From the NCBI GenBank assembly GCA_964424205.1, contig CAYRIF010000021.1, positions 1 through 21,218 on the forward strand: a DNA stretch of 21,218 nt. Reading direction: 5' to 3'. The notes under the pieces were generated by a model. That model worked only from the letters and a program-made list of their open reading frames with translations. It had not been told where the DNA came from and ran no database searches. The position numbers were made by a program, and so were the translations under genes. This document shows positions 1 to 7,311 of this stretch, in pieces; the stretch's first letter is position 1, and each line of letters begins with the position of its first letter. The DNA is from CAYRIF01 sp964424205 (GTDB taxonomy: Bacteria > Bacteroidota > Bacteroidia > Cytophagales > Cyclobacteriaceae).

Positions 1-42
1 AATGCCGTATAAATAATCTGAATTATTTTTTGGTCAGGTGAG

Positions 43-86
43 GCATAAAATTCAAGCATAGCCATCGCTACGGTTTAATTTTATGC
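43..86. repeat. Long imperfect palindrome (REP-like hairpin)
   Basis: Perfect 10-bp arms GCATAAAATT (43-52) and AATTTTATGC (77-86) enclose a 24-nt centre that folds again through TAGC-catc-GCTA, so the whole 44 nt can form one long interrupted stem. There is no T-tract, so it is not an intrinsic terminator. It looks like a REP-type element or the end of a small mobile element, but no transposase is visible here. The inverted repeat is seen directly; its class is inference. Confidence 0.5.
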
Positions 87-145
87 ATATATATGGGCGA
101 ATCGACCTACGACGGACAGGAAAGAAACGGATTATATGTGGCATT

Positions 146-177
146 TTGATGTTAAAATGGTATTAGTTGTATATTTG
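146..177 (+). promoter_or_regulatory. Candidate Bacteroidota promoter for the KilA-N gene
   Basis: TTG at 146-148, a 21-nt spacer, then TATATTTG at 170-177. This matches the Bacteroidota sigma-ABfr consensus of a -33 TTG and a -7 TAnnTTTG. The predicted start of transcription near 184 leaves a very short leader before the chosen GTG start at 198. Confidence 0.5.
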
Positions 178-197
178 TTCAAATTCAATCATTGCAC

Positions 198-953
198 GTG
201 AGTAAAAATACAAAACACATATCGGTTGCGGATACCATCATCCACATAACTCAGCATAACAAAGAAGATTATATTAGTCTTACTGATATGTTGCGATATA
301 AAGAAAGCGGTGGGCTCATATTTAAATGGTTAAGTAACAAAAACACCATTGAATTCCTTGGGGTTTGGGAGAAAATTTATAACCCTAATTTTAATTACAC
401 CGAATTCGGTGTAATTATGCAACAGGCCGGTGTTAATCGGTTCACAATGTCAGTTAAACAATGGATTGAAAGAACCAATGCGATAGGAATTGTTGCTAAA
501 GCAGGCAGATATGGGGGAACATATGCCCATAAGGACATTGCCTTTGAGCTTGGAACATGGATAAGTCCTGAATTCAAACTGCTTGTAATTAGAGAATTTC
601 AAAGATTAAAGGAAATAGAAAGTAATCAATACAACCTTGAGTGGAATGTTAAACGAATATTAAGCAAAGCAAATTATCATATTCATACAGATGCAATAAA
701 AAATCACATCATACCGCAAAGAAATTATGATAAGGATAAAGCATGGTTAATTTATGCTGAAGAAGCAGACTTATTAAATGTTGCCCTTTTTAAATGTAAT
801 GCAAAGGATTGGCGCAAAGCAAATCCAAAGCTCACTAAAAAGGGGATGAACCTACGAGATATAGCAAGTATAAATGAATTAGCTGTCTTATCCAATCTCG
901 AAACACTCAATGCAGAAATGGTTTCTAACAAAGTTGATAAAACAGGGAGATAA
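198..953 (+). CDS. KilA-N domain protein, C-terminus frameshifted
   Basis: The protein resembles the KilA-N family protein common in Bacteroidota and phages, a putative DNA-binding domain of unknown cellular role. The family look is clear in the segments YISLTDM, TIEFLGVWEK, NPNF, AGRYGGTYAHKDIA, WISPEFKLLVIREFQRLKE and KANYHIHTDAI. A GTG start at 198 is preferred because it gives MSKNTKHISV, the usual family N-terminus; a TTG start at 192 is also open. The frame stops at 951-953, but the family continues for about 40 residues, and the missing tail reads on in the +1 frame to 1080. Dropping one G from GGG at 945-947 joins the two parts, so the gene has a one-base insertion or there is a sequencing error. 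The next gene follows directly. Confidence 0.85.
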   Translation: MSKNTKHISVADTIIHITQHNKEDYISLTDMLRYKESGGLIFKWLSNKNTIEFLGVWEKIYNPNFNYTEFGVIMQQAGVNRFTMSVKQWIERTNAIGIVAKAGRYGGTYAHKDIAFELGTWISPEFKLLVIREFQRLKEIESNQYNLEWNVKRILSKANYHIHTDAIKNHIIPQRNYDKDKAWLIYAEEADLLNVALFKCNAKDWRKANPKLTKKGMNLRDIASINELAVLSNLETLNAEMVSNKVDKTGR

Positions 954-1080
954 TAGGTTAAAACAAATTGCTGAATATCAGTTATTAATAATGAATGAAA
1001 AAGATTTTATGAAAGCATTAAAAAAGCTGAATGATAAAATCTATATTGAAAACCAAAATACGAAAAAACAAAATTCATGA
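946..1080 (+). pseudogene. Out-of-frame C-terminal tail of the KilA-N protein
   Basis: In the frame of position 955 the DNA reads RLKQIAEYQLLIMNEKDF and then a lysine-rich end, stopping with TGA at 1078-1080. This fits the C-terminus expected for the KilA-N family and joins cleanly to the upstream frame after removal of one G (DKTG then DNRLKQ). Its TGA overlaps the ATG of the next gene (ATGA, 1077-1080), so in the unshifted ancestor the two genes would have been translationally coupled. Confidence 0.65.
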
Positions 1081-1727
1081 TAAAATTCAAATCATTTGTA
1101 TTCGGCTCATTTATGGAGAATACCTATGTGCTATACGATGATACTAAGGAATGTATCATCATTGACCCAGGGTGCTATGCTGCGGAAGAAAAGGCAGAAC
1201 TTGCTGATTTCATCAAAGAAAATAATCTCAAAGTAGTGAAGCTACTCAATACCCACGGACATATCGACCATGTGTTAGGCAATCAATTTGTGAAAAATAC
1301 TTACGGCGTCCAGTTGTACATGCACAAAATTGGGGAAGCGGTTTTGCGATCTGTAAAATCTTATGCTTCCAATTATGGTTTTGCAAATTATGACGAAGCG
1401 ACAGTAGATCAATACATAGACGAAGGAGGTCAGATTACATTTGGGAACTCAGTGTTAGATATTGTTTTTGTACCTGGACATTCTCCCGGTCATGTGGCGT
1501 TTTATAATTTAGATCAAAAAATCTGTTTCGGTGGTGATGTGCTTTTCAGGGGAAGCATCGGCAGGACAGATTTGCCAGGAGGTGATTTTAATATTTTAAT
1601 AGAAAGCATCCACAACAAAATTTTCCCAATGGGAGATGACATGATTGTCCACGCTGGTCATGGGCCAGAAACTCAAGTAGGTTACGAGAAAATGACCAAC
1701 CCTTTTTGTGCCATAAAAACTGCTTAA
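1077..1727 (+). CDS. Metallo-beta-lactamase-fold hydrolase (glyoxalase II-like)
   Basis: A 216-residue cytoplasmic MBL-fold enzyme of the small glyoxalase II/YcbL-like type. The zinc motif HxHxDH is intact as THGHIDH (His60, His62, Asp64, His65). Further likely metal ligands are His139 in PGHSPGH, Asp154 in FGGD, and His195 in HAGHG. Motif GRTDLPGGD and the C-terminal GPETQVGYEK are also typical. The fold predicts thioester or other ester hydrolysis; the actual substrate cannot be read from the sequence. The ATG overlaps the stop of the displaced KilA-N tail, and pssA starts 4 nt downstream, so the two enzymes are probably co-transcribed. Confidence 0.9.
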   Translation: MIKFKSFVFGSFMENTYVLYDDTKECIIIDPGCYAAEEKAELADFIKENNLKVVKLLNTHGHIDHVLGNQFVKNTYGVQLYMHKIGEAVLRSVKSYASNYGFANYDEATVDQYIDEGGQITFGNSVLDIVFVPGHSPGHVAFYNLDQKICFGGDVLFRGSIGRTDLPGGDFNILIESIHNKIFPMGDDMIVHAGHGPETQVGYEKMTNPFCAIKTA

Positions 1728-1731
1728 CCCC

Positions 1732-2430
1732 TTGAAGAAACACCTACCCAATTTACTGACTTTAAGCAACCTGATCTGTGGTGCCCTTGGAATTATCCAG
1801 GTATTTGAAGGAGACTTAGAAACCGCCACTTACCTAATTTGGCTTGCTGCAGCTTTTGATTTTCTGGATGGATTCGTAGCACGTGCCTTGAAAGTAAATG
1901 GGGAATTAGGCAAGCAACTAGACTCCCTCGCCGATATGATTACCTTCGGGTTACTGCCTGCCTTTATCATGTTTCGCTTGCTTCGAACCTATTCTGATTC
2001 AGAGTGGCTGCCTTATATTGCTTTTGCCATTGCTGCTTTTTCGGCACTTCGCTTGGCAAAATTCAATATCGATACACGCCAAAGTGATTCCTTTATTGGA
2101 CTCAATACGCCTGCCAACACCTTGTTTATCAGTGCCTTACCTTTTGTGCTGACAGGAGCGCCAACTATTTTAGGATTGCCAACGAGCACTGTGTTACTGA
2201 CCATTACCGTGGTATTCTCCCTATTACTAGTTGCAGAAATTGGCTTTATTGCACTAAAATTTAAAGACTTTACTTGGAAAAATAATAAATCAAAATTTAT
2301 ACTACTTGCTGGAGCACTTGTGTTGTTAATCTTTTTCAGGCAAGCAGCATTGGTTTATATTATTCCGTTTTATATTTTAATGTCGGTTGCTGAGAATCTA
2401 TTGACAAAAGAAAATAGAGAAAAGACTTAG
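1732..2430 (+). CDS. pssA: CDP-diacylglycerol--serine O-phosphatidyltransferase
   Basis: Integral membrane CDP-alcohol phosphatidyltransferase of 232 residues. The family signature D-x2-DG-x2-AR-x8-G-x3-D-x3-D is complete (Asp43, Asp46, Gly47, Ala50, Arg51, Gly60, Asp64, Asp68). The N-terminus KKHLPNLLTLSNLICG is typical of type II PssA, which makes phosphatidylserine, the precursor of phosphatidylethanolamine. Several hydrophobic segments follow. The start is TTG at 1732, 4 nt after the preceding gene; no ATG fits the conserved N-terminus. The last codons and the TAG stop merge into the repeat array (the GACTTAG heptamer supplies the stop), so the C-terminal tail KENREKT may be partly repeat-derived. 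Assignment to serine rather than another alcohol rests on family resemblance. Confidence 0.88.
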   Translation: MKKHLPNLLTLSNLICGALGIIQVFEGDLETATYLIWLAAAFDFLDGFVARALKVNGELGKQLDSLADMITFGLLPAFIMFRLLRTYSDSEWLPYIAFAIAAFSALRLAKFNIDTRQSDSFIGLNTPANTLFISALPFVLTGAPTILGLPTSTVLLTITVVFSLLLVAEIGFIALKFKDFTWKNNKSKFILLAGALVLLIFFRQAALVYIIPFYILMSVAENLLTKENREKT

Positions 2431-2592
2431 GACTTAGGACTTAGGACTAAATAACTTATATGATTCTTATATGCCTTATATAGTAAAAAATAAAGAGAAG
2501 AGAAAATAGAGAAGAGAAAAAAGACTACAACTTGAGACATAAAACTCGAAGCACGCAAGACAAGAAAGTTGAATGCCTTATATGGTGAAAAG

Positions 2593-2620
2593 ACCCTCCT
2601 ACGCTAAAGCTTCGGTGGGT
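2593..2620. repeat. Palindromic module inside the repeat array, copy 1
   Basis: An imperfect 28-nt palindrome with outer arms ACCC/GGGT, then CC/GG, then GCT/AGC, interrupted by single mismatches. It occurs in the unit just left of the assembly gap and may have contributed to the assembly break. Confidence 0.6.
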
Positions 2621-2627
2621 GAGAGAA

Positions 2628-2727
2628 NNNNNNNNNNNNNNNNNNNNNNNNNNNNNNNNNNNNNNNNNNNNNNNNNNNNNNNNNNNNNNNNNNNNNNNNN
2701 NNNNNNNNNNNNNNNNNNNNNNNNNNN
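2628..2727. other. Assembly gap (100 N)
   Basis: Exactly 100 Ns within the repeat array, a conventional placeholder for a gap of unknown size. The flanking units are similar enough that repeat copies have probably been collapsed or left out. Confidence 0.98.
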
Positions 2728-2783
2728 GAAGACTTAGGACAAAATAACTTATGTGGTTCTTATATGCCTTATATGGTGAAAAG

Positions 2784-2811
2784 ACCCTCCTACGCTAAAG
2801 CTTCGGTGGGT
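2784..2811. repeat. Palindromic module inside the repeat array, copy 2
   Basis: Identical to the copy at 2593-2620. In the neighbouring unit (2840-2960) the same position, after ATATGGTGAAAA, holds a short purine-rich string instead. The palindrome therefore behaves as an optional module within the repeat. Confidence 0.6.
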
Positions 2812-3006
2812 GAGAGAAGAGAAAATAGACATAAGACTCGAAGACTTAGGACAAAATAACTTATGTGGTTCTTATATGCCTTATATGGTGAAAAATAAAG
2901 AGAAGAGAAAATAAAGAAGAGAAAAAAGAGAAGAGAAAAAAGACATAAGACATAAGACTCGAAGACTTAGGACAAAATAAACTACAGTAAAAGCAAGAAA
3001 CAACTC

Positions 3007-4368
3007 ATGAAACAAATAAAAAACCTTCTGATTGCTATTTCAATATTTGCGTTTGCCTGTGCTGCGCCAAAAAATATTTCTTCTGTCAAGCAAGAGAAAA
3101 AAATAGACAGTGTTGATTTGGTGATTACAAACATCTCCGTAATTCCGATGGACAACGATACCACTTTGCTAAACCAAACTATCTGGATTAATGATGGCAA
3201 GATTATTGGCTTTGGAAAAAACACATCACTTATCGCCAAAAAAACCATAGATGGCACAGGAAAATACCTCATGCCAGGACTTGCAGACATGCACGTTCAC
3301 CTGCCCGACTTTGTCATTCCCGTCCGTACCGGCACGGATGGACAGGCGGGCCTGCCCGACTATAATCCTGATAGTGTACAACAGTTAAACCGATATTTTT
3401 CGCTAAATCTAGCTGCTGGCGTAACAACCCTCCGCTCCATGCGAGGAAAACCAGGTCATATTGCGTTGGCAAAAAAAATAGCAGCAGGAGAGATTGTTGC
3501 CCCCACTATTCATTGCAGTGCCCCTGCCATTTCGTCAAAATCAGAAGTTAAACTTGAACAAATCGATAGCCTGGTAGCCTCCTATAAAAACGAAGGGTAT
3601 GAGTTGCTGAAAATTCTCAGTATCAAAGACACCACCTATTTCAATCAGTTTGTAGCATCTGCTAAAAAGTATGATATCAAACTAGCAGGACATGCACCCC
3701 GTAATGTCTCTTTTGATGCGTTACTAGATGCTGAATATAGTTCTATCGAACATTTAGGCGGTTATTTAGCAGCCGTGTATAAGGGAGGTGCCGTTTTGAA
3801 AAGGGCAGTAAATAAAACCATCGAAAAAGGCATTTACAATTGTGCCACCCTTGATTGGTATAACATTGGCTACTTGCAAGTACCTCTTGAATCTTTGAAA
3901 AAAAGACATGGATTACAATACATGTCAGCAGAAAAAAACAAGGCCTGGGAAGACGAAATGGCAGCCTCCTTTGAAAAAACAGATGACGGCAGGAAAACAG
4001 ATTACCAAACAGCCATGGCGTACAAATTTCTGATACTAAAAGCGTTAGATGCAGGCGGCGCAAAGTTATTACTGAGTCCCGATGCCACAGGTTCATTTGC
4101 CGTACCAGGTTTTAGTATGTGGGAAGAAATGAAATTATATAAGCGAGCAGGTCTAAGTAATTATAGCATTCTAAAAGCAGCCACAGTCAATGCCGCCGCA
4201 TATTTTGGAGAAGCAAACACTTGGGGCACCCTCACCAACAACAAAAGAGCAGATATGGTTTTGCTTAAGAAGAATCCTTTGGAGAATATCGAGAATATTG
4301 CTACTGTTGAAGGCGTTTTTCTGAATGGAAAGTATTTTTCGCAAGAAGTGTTGGTTAAGATGAAGTAA
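3007..4368 (+). CDS. Exported amidohydrolase, imidazolonepropionase-like
   Basis: Metal-dependent amidohydrolase of 453 residues. An N-terminal signal segment ends at Cys18 (FAFAC), a weak lipobox, so it is exported and perhaps a lipoprotein. Residues 37-95 form the usual beta-sandwich part and lead to the metal motif MHVH (His96, His98). Lys202 in ELLKIL is a plausible carbamylated lysine; His229 (AGHAP), His249 (SIEHLGG) and Asp359 (LSPDA) complete the metal site. The C-terminus (NAAAYFGE, KRADMVLLKKNP) is typical. Such enzymes often act as peptidases or cyclic-amide hydrolases; the substrate is unknown. Residues 99-115 look foreign: they are encoded by a 51-bp insertion directly after His98. 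The gene stands alone downstream of the repeat array and converges on mltF. Confidence 0.88.
   Translation: MKQIKNLLIAISIFAFACAAPKNISSVKQEKKIDSVDLVITNISVIPMDNDTTLLNQTIWINDGKIIGFGKNTSLIAKKTIDGTGKYLMPGLADMHVHLPDFVIPVRTGTDGQAGLPDYNPDSVQQLNRYFSLNLAAGVTTLRSMRGKPGHIALAKKIAAGEIVAPTIHCSAPAISSKSEVKLEQIDSLVASYKNEGYELLKILSIKDTTYFNQFVASAKKYDIKLAGHAPRNVSFDALLDAEYSSIEHLGGYLAAVYKGGAVLKRAVNKTIEKGIYNCATLDWYNIGYLQVPLESLKKRHGLQYMSAEKNKAWEDEMAASFEKTDDGRKTDYQTAMAYKFLILKALDAGGAKLLLSPDATGSFAVPGFSMWEEMKLYKRAGLSNYSILKAATVNAAAYFGEANTWGTLTNNKRADMVLLKKNPLENIENIATVEGVFLNGKYFSQEVLVKMK
3300..3361. repeat. In-frame palindromic insertion in the amidohydrolase gene
   Basis: The 11-mer CCTGCCCGACT occurs at 3300-3310 and again at 3351-3361, exactly 51 bp (17 codons) apart. 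Between them lies GC-rich DNA unlike the surrounding gene, containing the inverted repeats TCCGT/ACGGA (3323-3327, 3334-3338) and CGGGC-ct-GCCCG (3347-3358). It reads TTGTCATTCCCGTCCG at its left part, similar to the REP-type palindromes dispersed in many bacterial genomes. It adds 17 residues and keeps the frame. The 11-bp direct repeat may be a target duplication or part of the element. Confidence 0.65.
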
Positions 4369-4391
4369 CACGCTAAGAATTTTATAGTTGA

Positions 4392-5873
4392 TCACTCCCC
4401 CACTTGCACCGTCAGCTGTCTATACTCCAGATATCGTTGCATCACTTGCTTGACATAATTGACTGTTTCCCTACCAATGGCATAACCCGAAGTAACAACG
4501 GGGTCGTTAAAATACTTTGGTTTTGATTTTAGCTGCAAATATTTCGCGGCAGACTCCCATGTCTCATAGTCTTCATTGTATTTTTTTGCCAGTCGATAGG
4601 CATCTAAAATATGGCCTTGACCTATGTTATAAGACGCCAGAATAAACTTTATTCTTTCCTCTTTGCTTCTCACCCTTTTGCTCCAAAATTTATCTAGCCA
4701 TTTTATATAGTTTGTTCCCGCTTCTATACTTTGCTTTGGATTGGTCGGATCTTTGGCACCATAAGCCTCAGCTGTGGCAGGTACTAACTGCATCAATCCC
4801 ACAGCACCCACCCAGGATTGCGCCTTTGGGTTGAATTTTGATTCTTGGTAAATCAGTGAAGCTAGCAACTTCCAGTCCCATCCTATCTTCTCTGCTCCTA
4901 CTTTAACGTAGTCATCATACGCCGAGATACTATTGCTATTAATAGAAGAATAGTCGCTGTATGCCCTTCGATACGATGCCCTTGGGTTCTTAAAATACTT
5001 TTTATAGGCTAGGTTATAATGAGGCGTTTTCTTTACTTTTTTAAGCCAAGCATTAATTGCAATTTGCAATTCAGGTGCATTCTTTCTTACTGCCCAAGCA
5101 ATCCTTTGTGGCAAACTAACGGCTGTTTTTACATCAATATTAGGATAATACCATGCATTGACTTTCGCCACATCCTCATCGGCTATGGTATAATCTATCT
5201 CCCCATCTGCCACTTTTTCAATTAACTCCTCGGTCGACACTTCTCCTTTATCCTCCACAATGATAATATCTCCACCAATTTCATCAGATAGATTATGCAG
5301 GCGTTCTATAAATGCCGAGCCCTTTCGAACATACACCTCCTTGCCCAACAAATCAATTGGATTTCTTATAAGTTTTTTTTCAGTTATATGTTGTTTAGCC
5401 TTTCTCCAGTTATTAGGTTTTCTTTGTACCAAAACTTGCCTTCCAGTGCTATGTTCATCCGTAAACAACACTTTTTTTGCCCTGTCTTTGGTGATGGCCA
5501 GGTTAAAAGCAATAATATCTCCCTCTCCTTTATTCAACTTTTCAAATGCCTCTTCCAGATCAGTGGTAATATTTAATTCCAAATCTAAATCAAGTTCTTT
5601 TGCCAACATTTTGAGGAGGTCGTACTCAAACCCCATGGCTTGCCCCTTATACAAAAAATAACTTGTAGAACTGTTATCAACAATGGCGATTAACTTTCCT
5701 CGTTCTTTAATTTTGGCAAAGTCAAAATCAATAGGTTTGGAATAGGATTTTTTATCTTTATGCGCTTCTGATGCTTGCTTGCAAGTTGTCAAAAAAATAA
5801 ACGAAACCACTAAAAAAATAAACGTGAAAGTACTACTACTCACGTTGGTATGTTTCAAAAAGTATTTATTCAC
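4392..5873 (-). CDS. mltF: MltF-like membrane-bound lytic murein transglycosylase
   Basis: A 493-residue lipoprotein with two domains. The signal peptide ends in a lipobox FLTTC (Cys31). Residues 55-295 are a family 3 solute-binding domain (GKLIAIVDN, GFEYDLLKMLAKEL, GEGDIIAFNLAITKDR). Residues 325-480 are a goose-type SLT domain with the catalytic glutamate Glu344 in YQESKFNP, followed by GAVGLMQLVPATAEAYG and ILASYNIGQGHILDA. MltF-type enzymes cleave peptidoglycan glycan strands with 1,6-anhydro bond formation, and the binding domain regulates activity. The length matches the family. It converges on the amidohydrolase with 23 nt between stops and is divergent from the ABC operon. I saw no clear promoter motif upstream. 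Confidence 0.9.
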   Translation of the reverse strand: MNKYFLKHTNVSSSTFTFIFLVVSFIFLTTCKQASEAHKDKKSYSKPIDFDFAKIKERGKLIAIVDNSSTSYFLYKGQAMGFEYDLLKMLAKELDLDLELNITTDLEEAFEKLNKGEGDIIAFNLAITKDRAKKVLFTDEHSTGRQVLVQRKPNNWRKAKQHITEKKLIRNPIDLLGKEVYVRKGSAFIERLHNLSDEIGGDIIIVEDKGEVSTEELIEKVADGEIDYTIADEDVAKVNAWYYPNIDVKTAVSLPQRIAWAVRKNAPELQIAINAWLKKVKKTPHYNLAYKKYFKNPRASYRRAYSDYSSINSNSISAYDDYVKVGAEKIGWDWKLLASLIYQESKFNPKAQSWVGAVGLMQLVPATAEAYGAKDPTNPKQSIEAGTNYIKWLDKFWSKRVRSKEERIKFILASYNIGQGHILDAYRLAKKYNEDYETWESAAKYLQLKSKPKYFNDPVVTSGYAIGRETVNYVKQVMQRYLEYRQLTVQVGE

Positions 5874-6047
5874 AGGATGAAATTAACAGAATTATTATAG
5901 AATATGAAAAAAATCATCACTTATTTTCAGAAAACAAGTTTCTTTGTAGCTAGTGTCTTGTGTGCAATTGTGAAAATGCTCGTTATGCCGTAAAATTCAG
6001 CTTTACATTTTTGAAAGCTTAATTTATCCAGTATCTAAATGAGATTA

Positions 6048-6093
6048 CGGATATTTTCATTCCATAAAGAGAAAATATGGAATGAAAATTCCG
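6048..6093. repeat. Perfect 13-bp inverted repeat in the mltF/ABC intergenic region
   Basis: ATTTTCATTCCAT (6053-6065) and ATGGAATGAAAAT (6077-6089) are perfect complements around an 11-nt A-rich loop, with extra CGG/CCG pairing outside. It lies between the divergent mltF and ABC importer genes, about 80 nt before the importer start. There is no T-tract on either side. It could be an operator, an mRNA leader hairpin or a REP element. I found no cobalamin riboswitch core here. Confidence 0.6.
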
Positions 6094-6171
6094 CAATGAC
6101 GTCCCTTTCTAAATGCTATTATCAATCAAGACTAAGTTCATATGGTTAGACTTTATAACAATCATTAGTTC

Positions 6172-7311
6172 ATGTACAAAAAATACATTTGGCTTATAAT
6201 CCTTGTTTTATTTGGGTGTAAAAACGACAAAAAAGTGGCTTCCACCACCCTAGAAGACAGTCTGAATAGTCCCTACAAAATAGCATACGCCAAAGGGTTT
6301 AAGGTTGACTATTTCAAAGGTTATAAACTCGTTACCATTCCACAAGCATGGCAAGGGAGCAAGGAAAAGTTCACTTACGCTTTGGTTGAGAAAGGTGCAA
6401 AAACTCCTGTGCTTGACGACGCTGTACAAATCATCAGGGTACCAATTAAAAGCATCGTTTGCACGTCCACCTCTCACCTTCCGCTATTAGAATATTTAGG
6501 TGAACTAGACAAATTGGTCGGTTTTCCACATACCCAGTATATTTCATCTCCAGCGGTGTCTACAAGGTTGGCAAAAGGAAAAATAAAAGAACTGGGAACA
6601 GAAAGTGGTTTAAACATAGAAATGTTGATGGCATTATCACCAGAGGTGGTCATGGATTTCGGCTATGGCAATGAATATGACAAATTTCAAGCCATTCAAA
6701 AAGTAGGAATTCCAGTCATCATGAATGCTGATTACATGGAAGAAACGCCGCTTGGGAGAGCGGAATGGATTAAATTTGCAGGGTTATTTTTCGACAAAGA
6801 AAAAGAGGCAGATTCTATTTTTAACATGATAAAAAATAAGTACAATTCATTGAAAAAGATAGCGGCAAATAGTGTCACCAAACCAACTGTCTATAGCGGC
6901 ACCATGTACGGTGATGTATGGTACATGCCTGGTGGCAAAAACTCAGGTGCTATTTTTGTGAATGATGCAGGGGGTGAATATTTGTGGAAGGAAGACAGTA
7001 TAAAAGGCAGCCTACAATTGGGCTTTGAATCTGTTTATGACAAAGCACAGCATGCTGATTGTTGGATTGGAATGGGTTCCTTTAATTCATTAGAAGAAAT
7101 AAAGAATACAGACGAACGCTACACTTCCTTGGATGCTTTCAAAAATGGAAATGTCTATAACTACAATGCTGTCATGGGTAAGCATGGTGGGAATGCATTC
7201 TTAGAATTAGGGTATTTACGCCCTGACATTGTGTTAGCGGATATGATTAAGATATTGCATCCGGCATTATTACCAGCACATAAACTATACTTTTACAAGA
7301 AATTAAATTGA
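6172..7311 (+). CDS. ABC importer binding lipoprotein (iron-complex/cobalamin type)
   Basis: A 379-residue lipoprotein with signal peptide and lipobox LFGC (Cys16). From about residue 95 it is a class III periplasmic binding protein (PF01497 type): STSHLPLLEYLGELDKLVGF, ELGTESGLNIEMLMALSPEV, the connecting helix region and NAGGEYLW-like segment NDAGGEYLW. The family carries siderophores, heme or cobalamin to FecCD permeases; the ligand cannot be decided from sequence. It is first in an operon with a permease and an ATPase, and its TGA overlaps the permease ATG (TGATG). The preceding ~80-residue region (YKIAYAKGFKVDYFKGYK) is a lead-in common to Bacteroidota members. Confidence 0.88.
   Translation: MYKKYIWLIILVLFGCKNDKKVASTTLEDSLNSPYKIAYAKGFKVDYFKGYKLVTIPQAWQGSKEKFTYALVEKGAKTPVLDDAVQIIRVPIKSIVCTSTSHLPLLEYLGELDKLVGFPHTQYISSPAVSTRLAKGKIKELGTESGLNIEMLMALSPEVVMDFGYGNEYDKFQAIQKVGIPVIMNADYMEETPLGRAEWIKFAGLFFDKEKEADSIFNMIKNKYNSLKKIAANSVTKPTVYSGTMYGDVWYMPGGKNSGAIFVNDAGGEYLWKEDSIKGSLQLGFESVYDKAQHADCWIGMGSFNSLEEIKNTDERYTSLDAFKNGNVYNYNAVMGKHGGNAFLELGYLRPDIVLADMIKILHPALLPAHKLYFYKKLN

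Larger units (their letters stand above)
2421..2980. repeat. Array of degenerate ~110-125 bp repeats after pssA
   Basis: At least four related units and a partial one are visible: 2421-2547, 2548-2627 (cut by the gap), 2728-2839, 2840-2960 and 2961-2980. Each begins near GAAGACTTAGGAC, continues through ATAACTTATGTGG and TTCTTATATGCCTTATATGG, and ends in a GA-rich stretch before ACATAAGACTC. The first unit starts with GACTTAG three times in tandem (2424-2444). Some units carry a 28-nt palindrome and others have a purine run in its place; 2913-2943 is 31 uninterrupted purines. No gene is visible in 2431-3006. Unit lengths vary and there are no unique spacers, so this is not a CRISPR array. Confidence 0.8.

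Noticed and set aside
142..159. CATTTT/AAAATG inverted repeat as an operator of the KilA-N gene
   Set aside because: Six-bp AT-rich arms are expected by chance here and the sequence overlaps the -33 element; there is no independent support.
2421..2980. CRISPR array
   Set aside because: The units are over 100 bp, vary in length and are similar along their whole length. There are no short identical repeats separated by unique spacers and no cas genes.
5874..6171. Cobalamin riboswitch ahead of the ABC importer
   Set aside because: I could not find a cobalamin riboswitch core, and the only strong structure is a simple inverted repeat.
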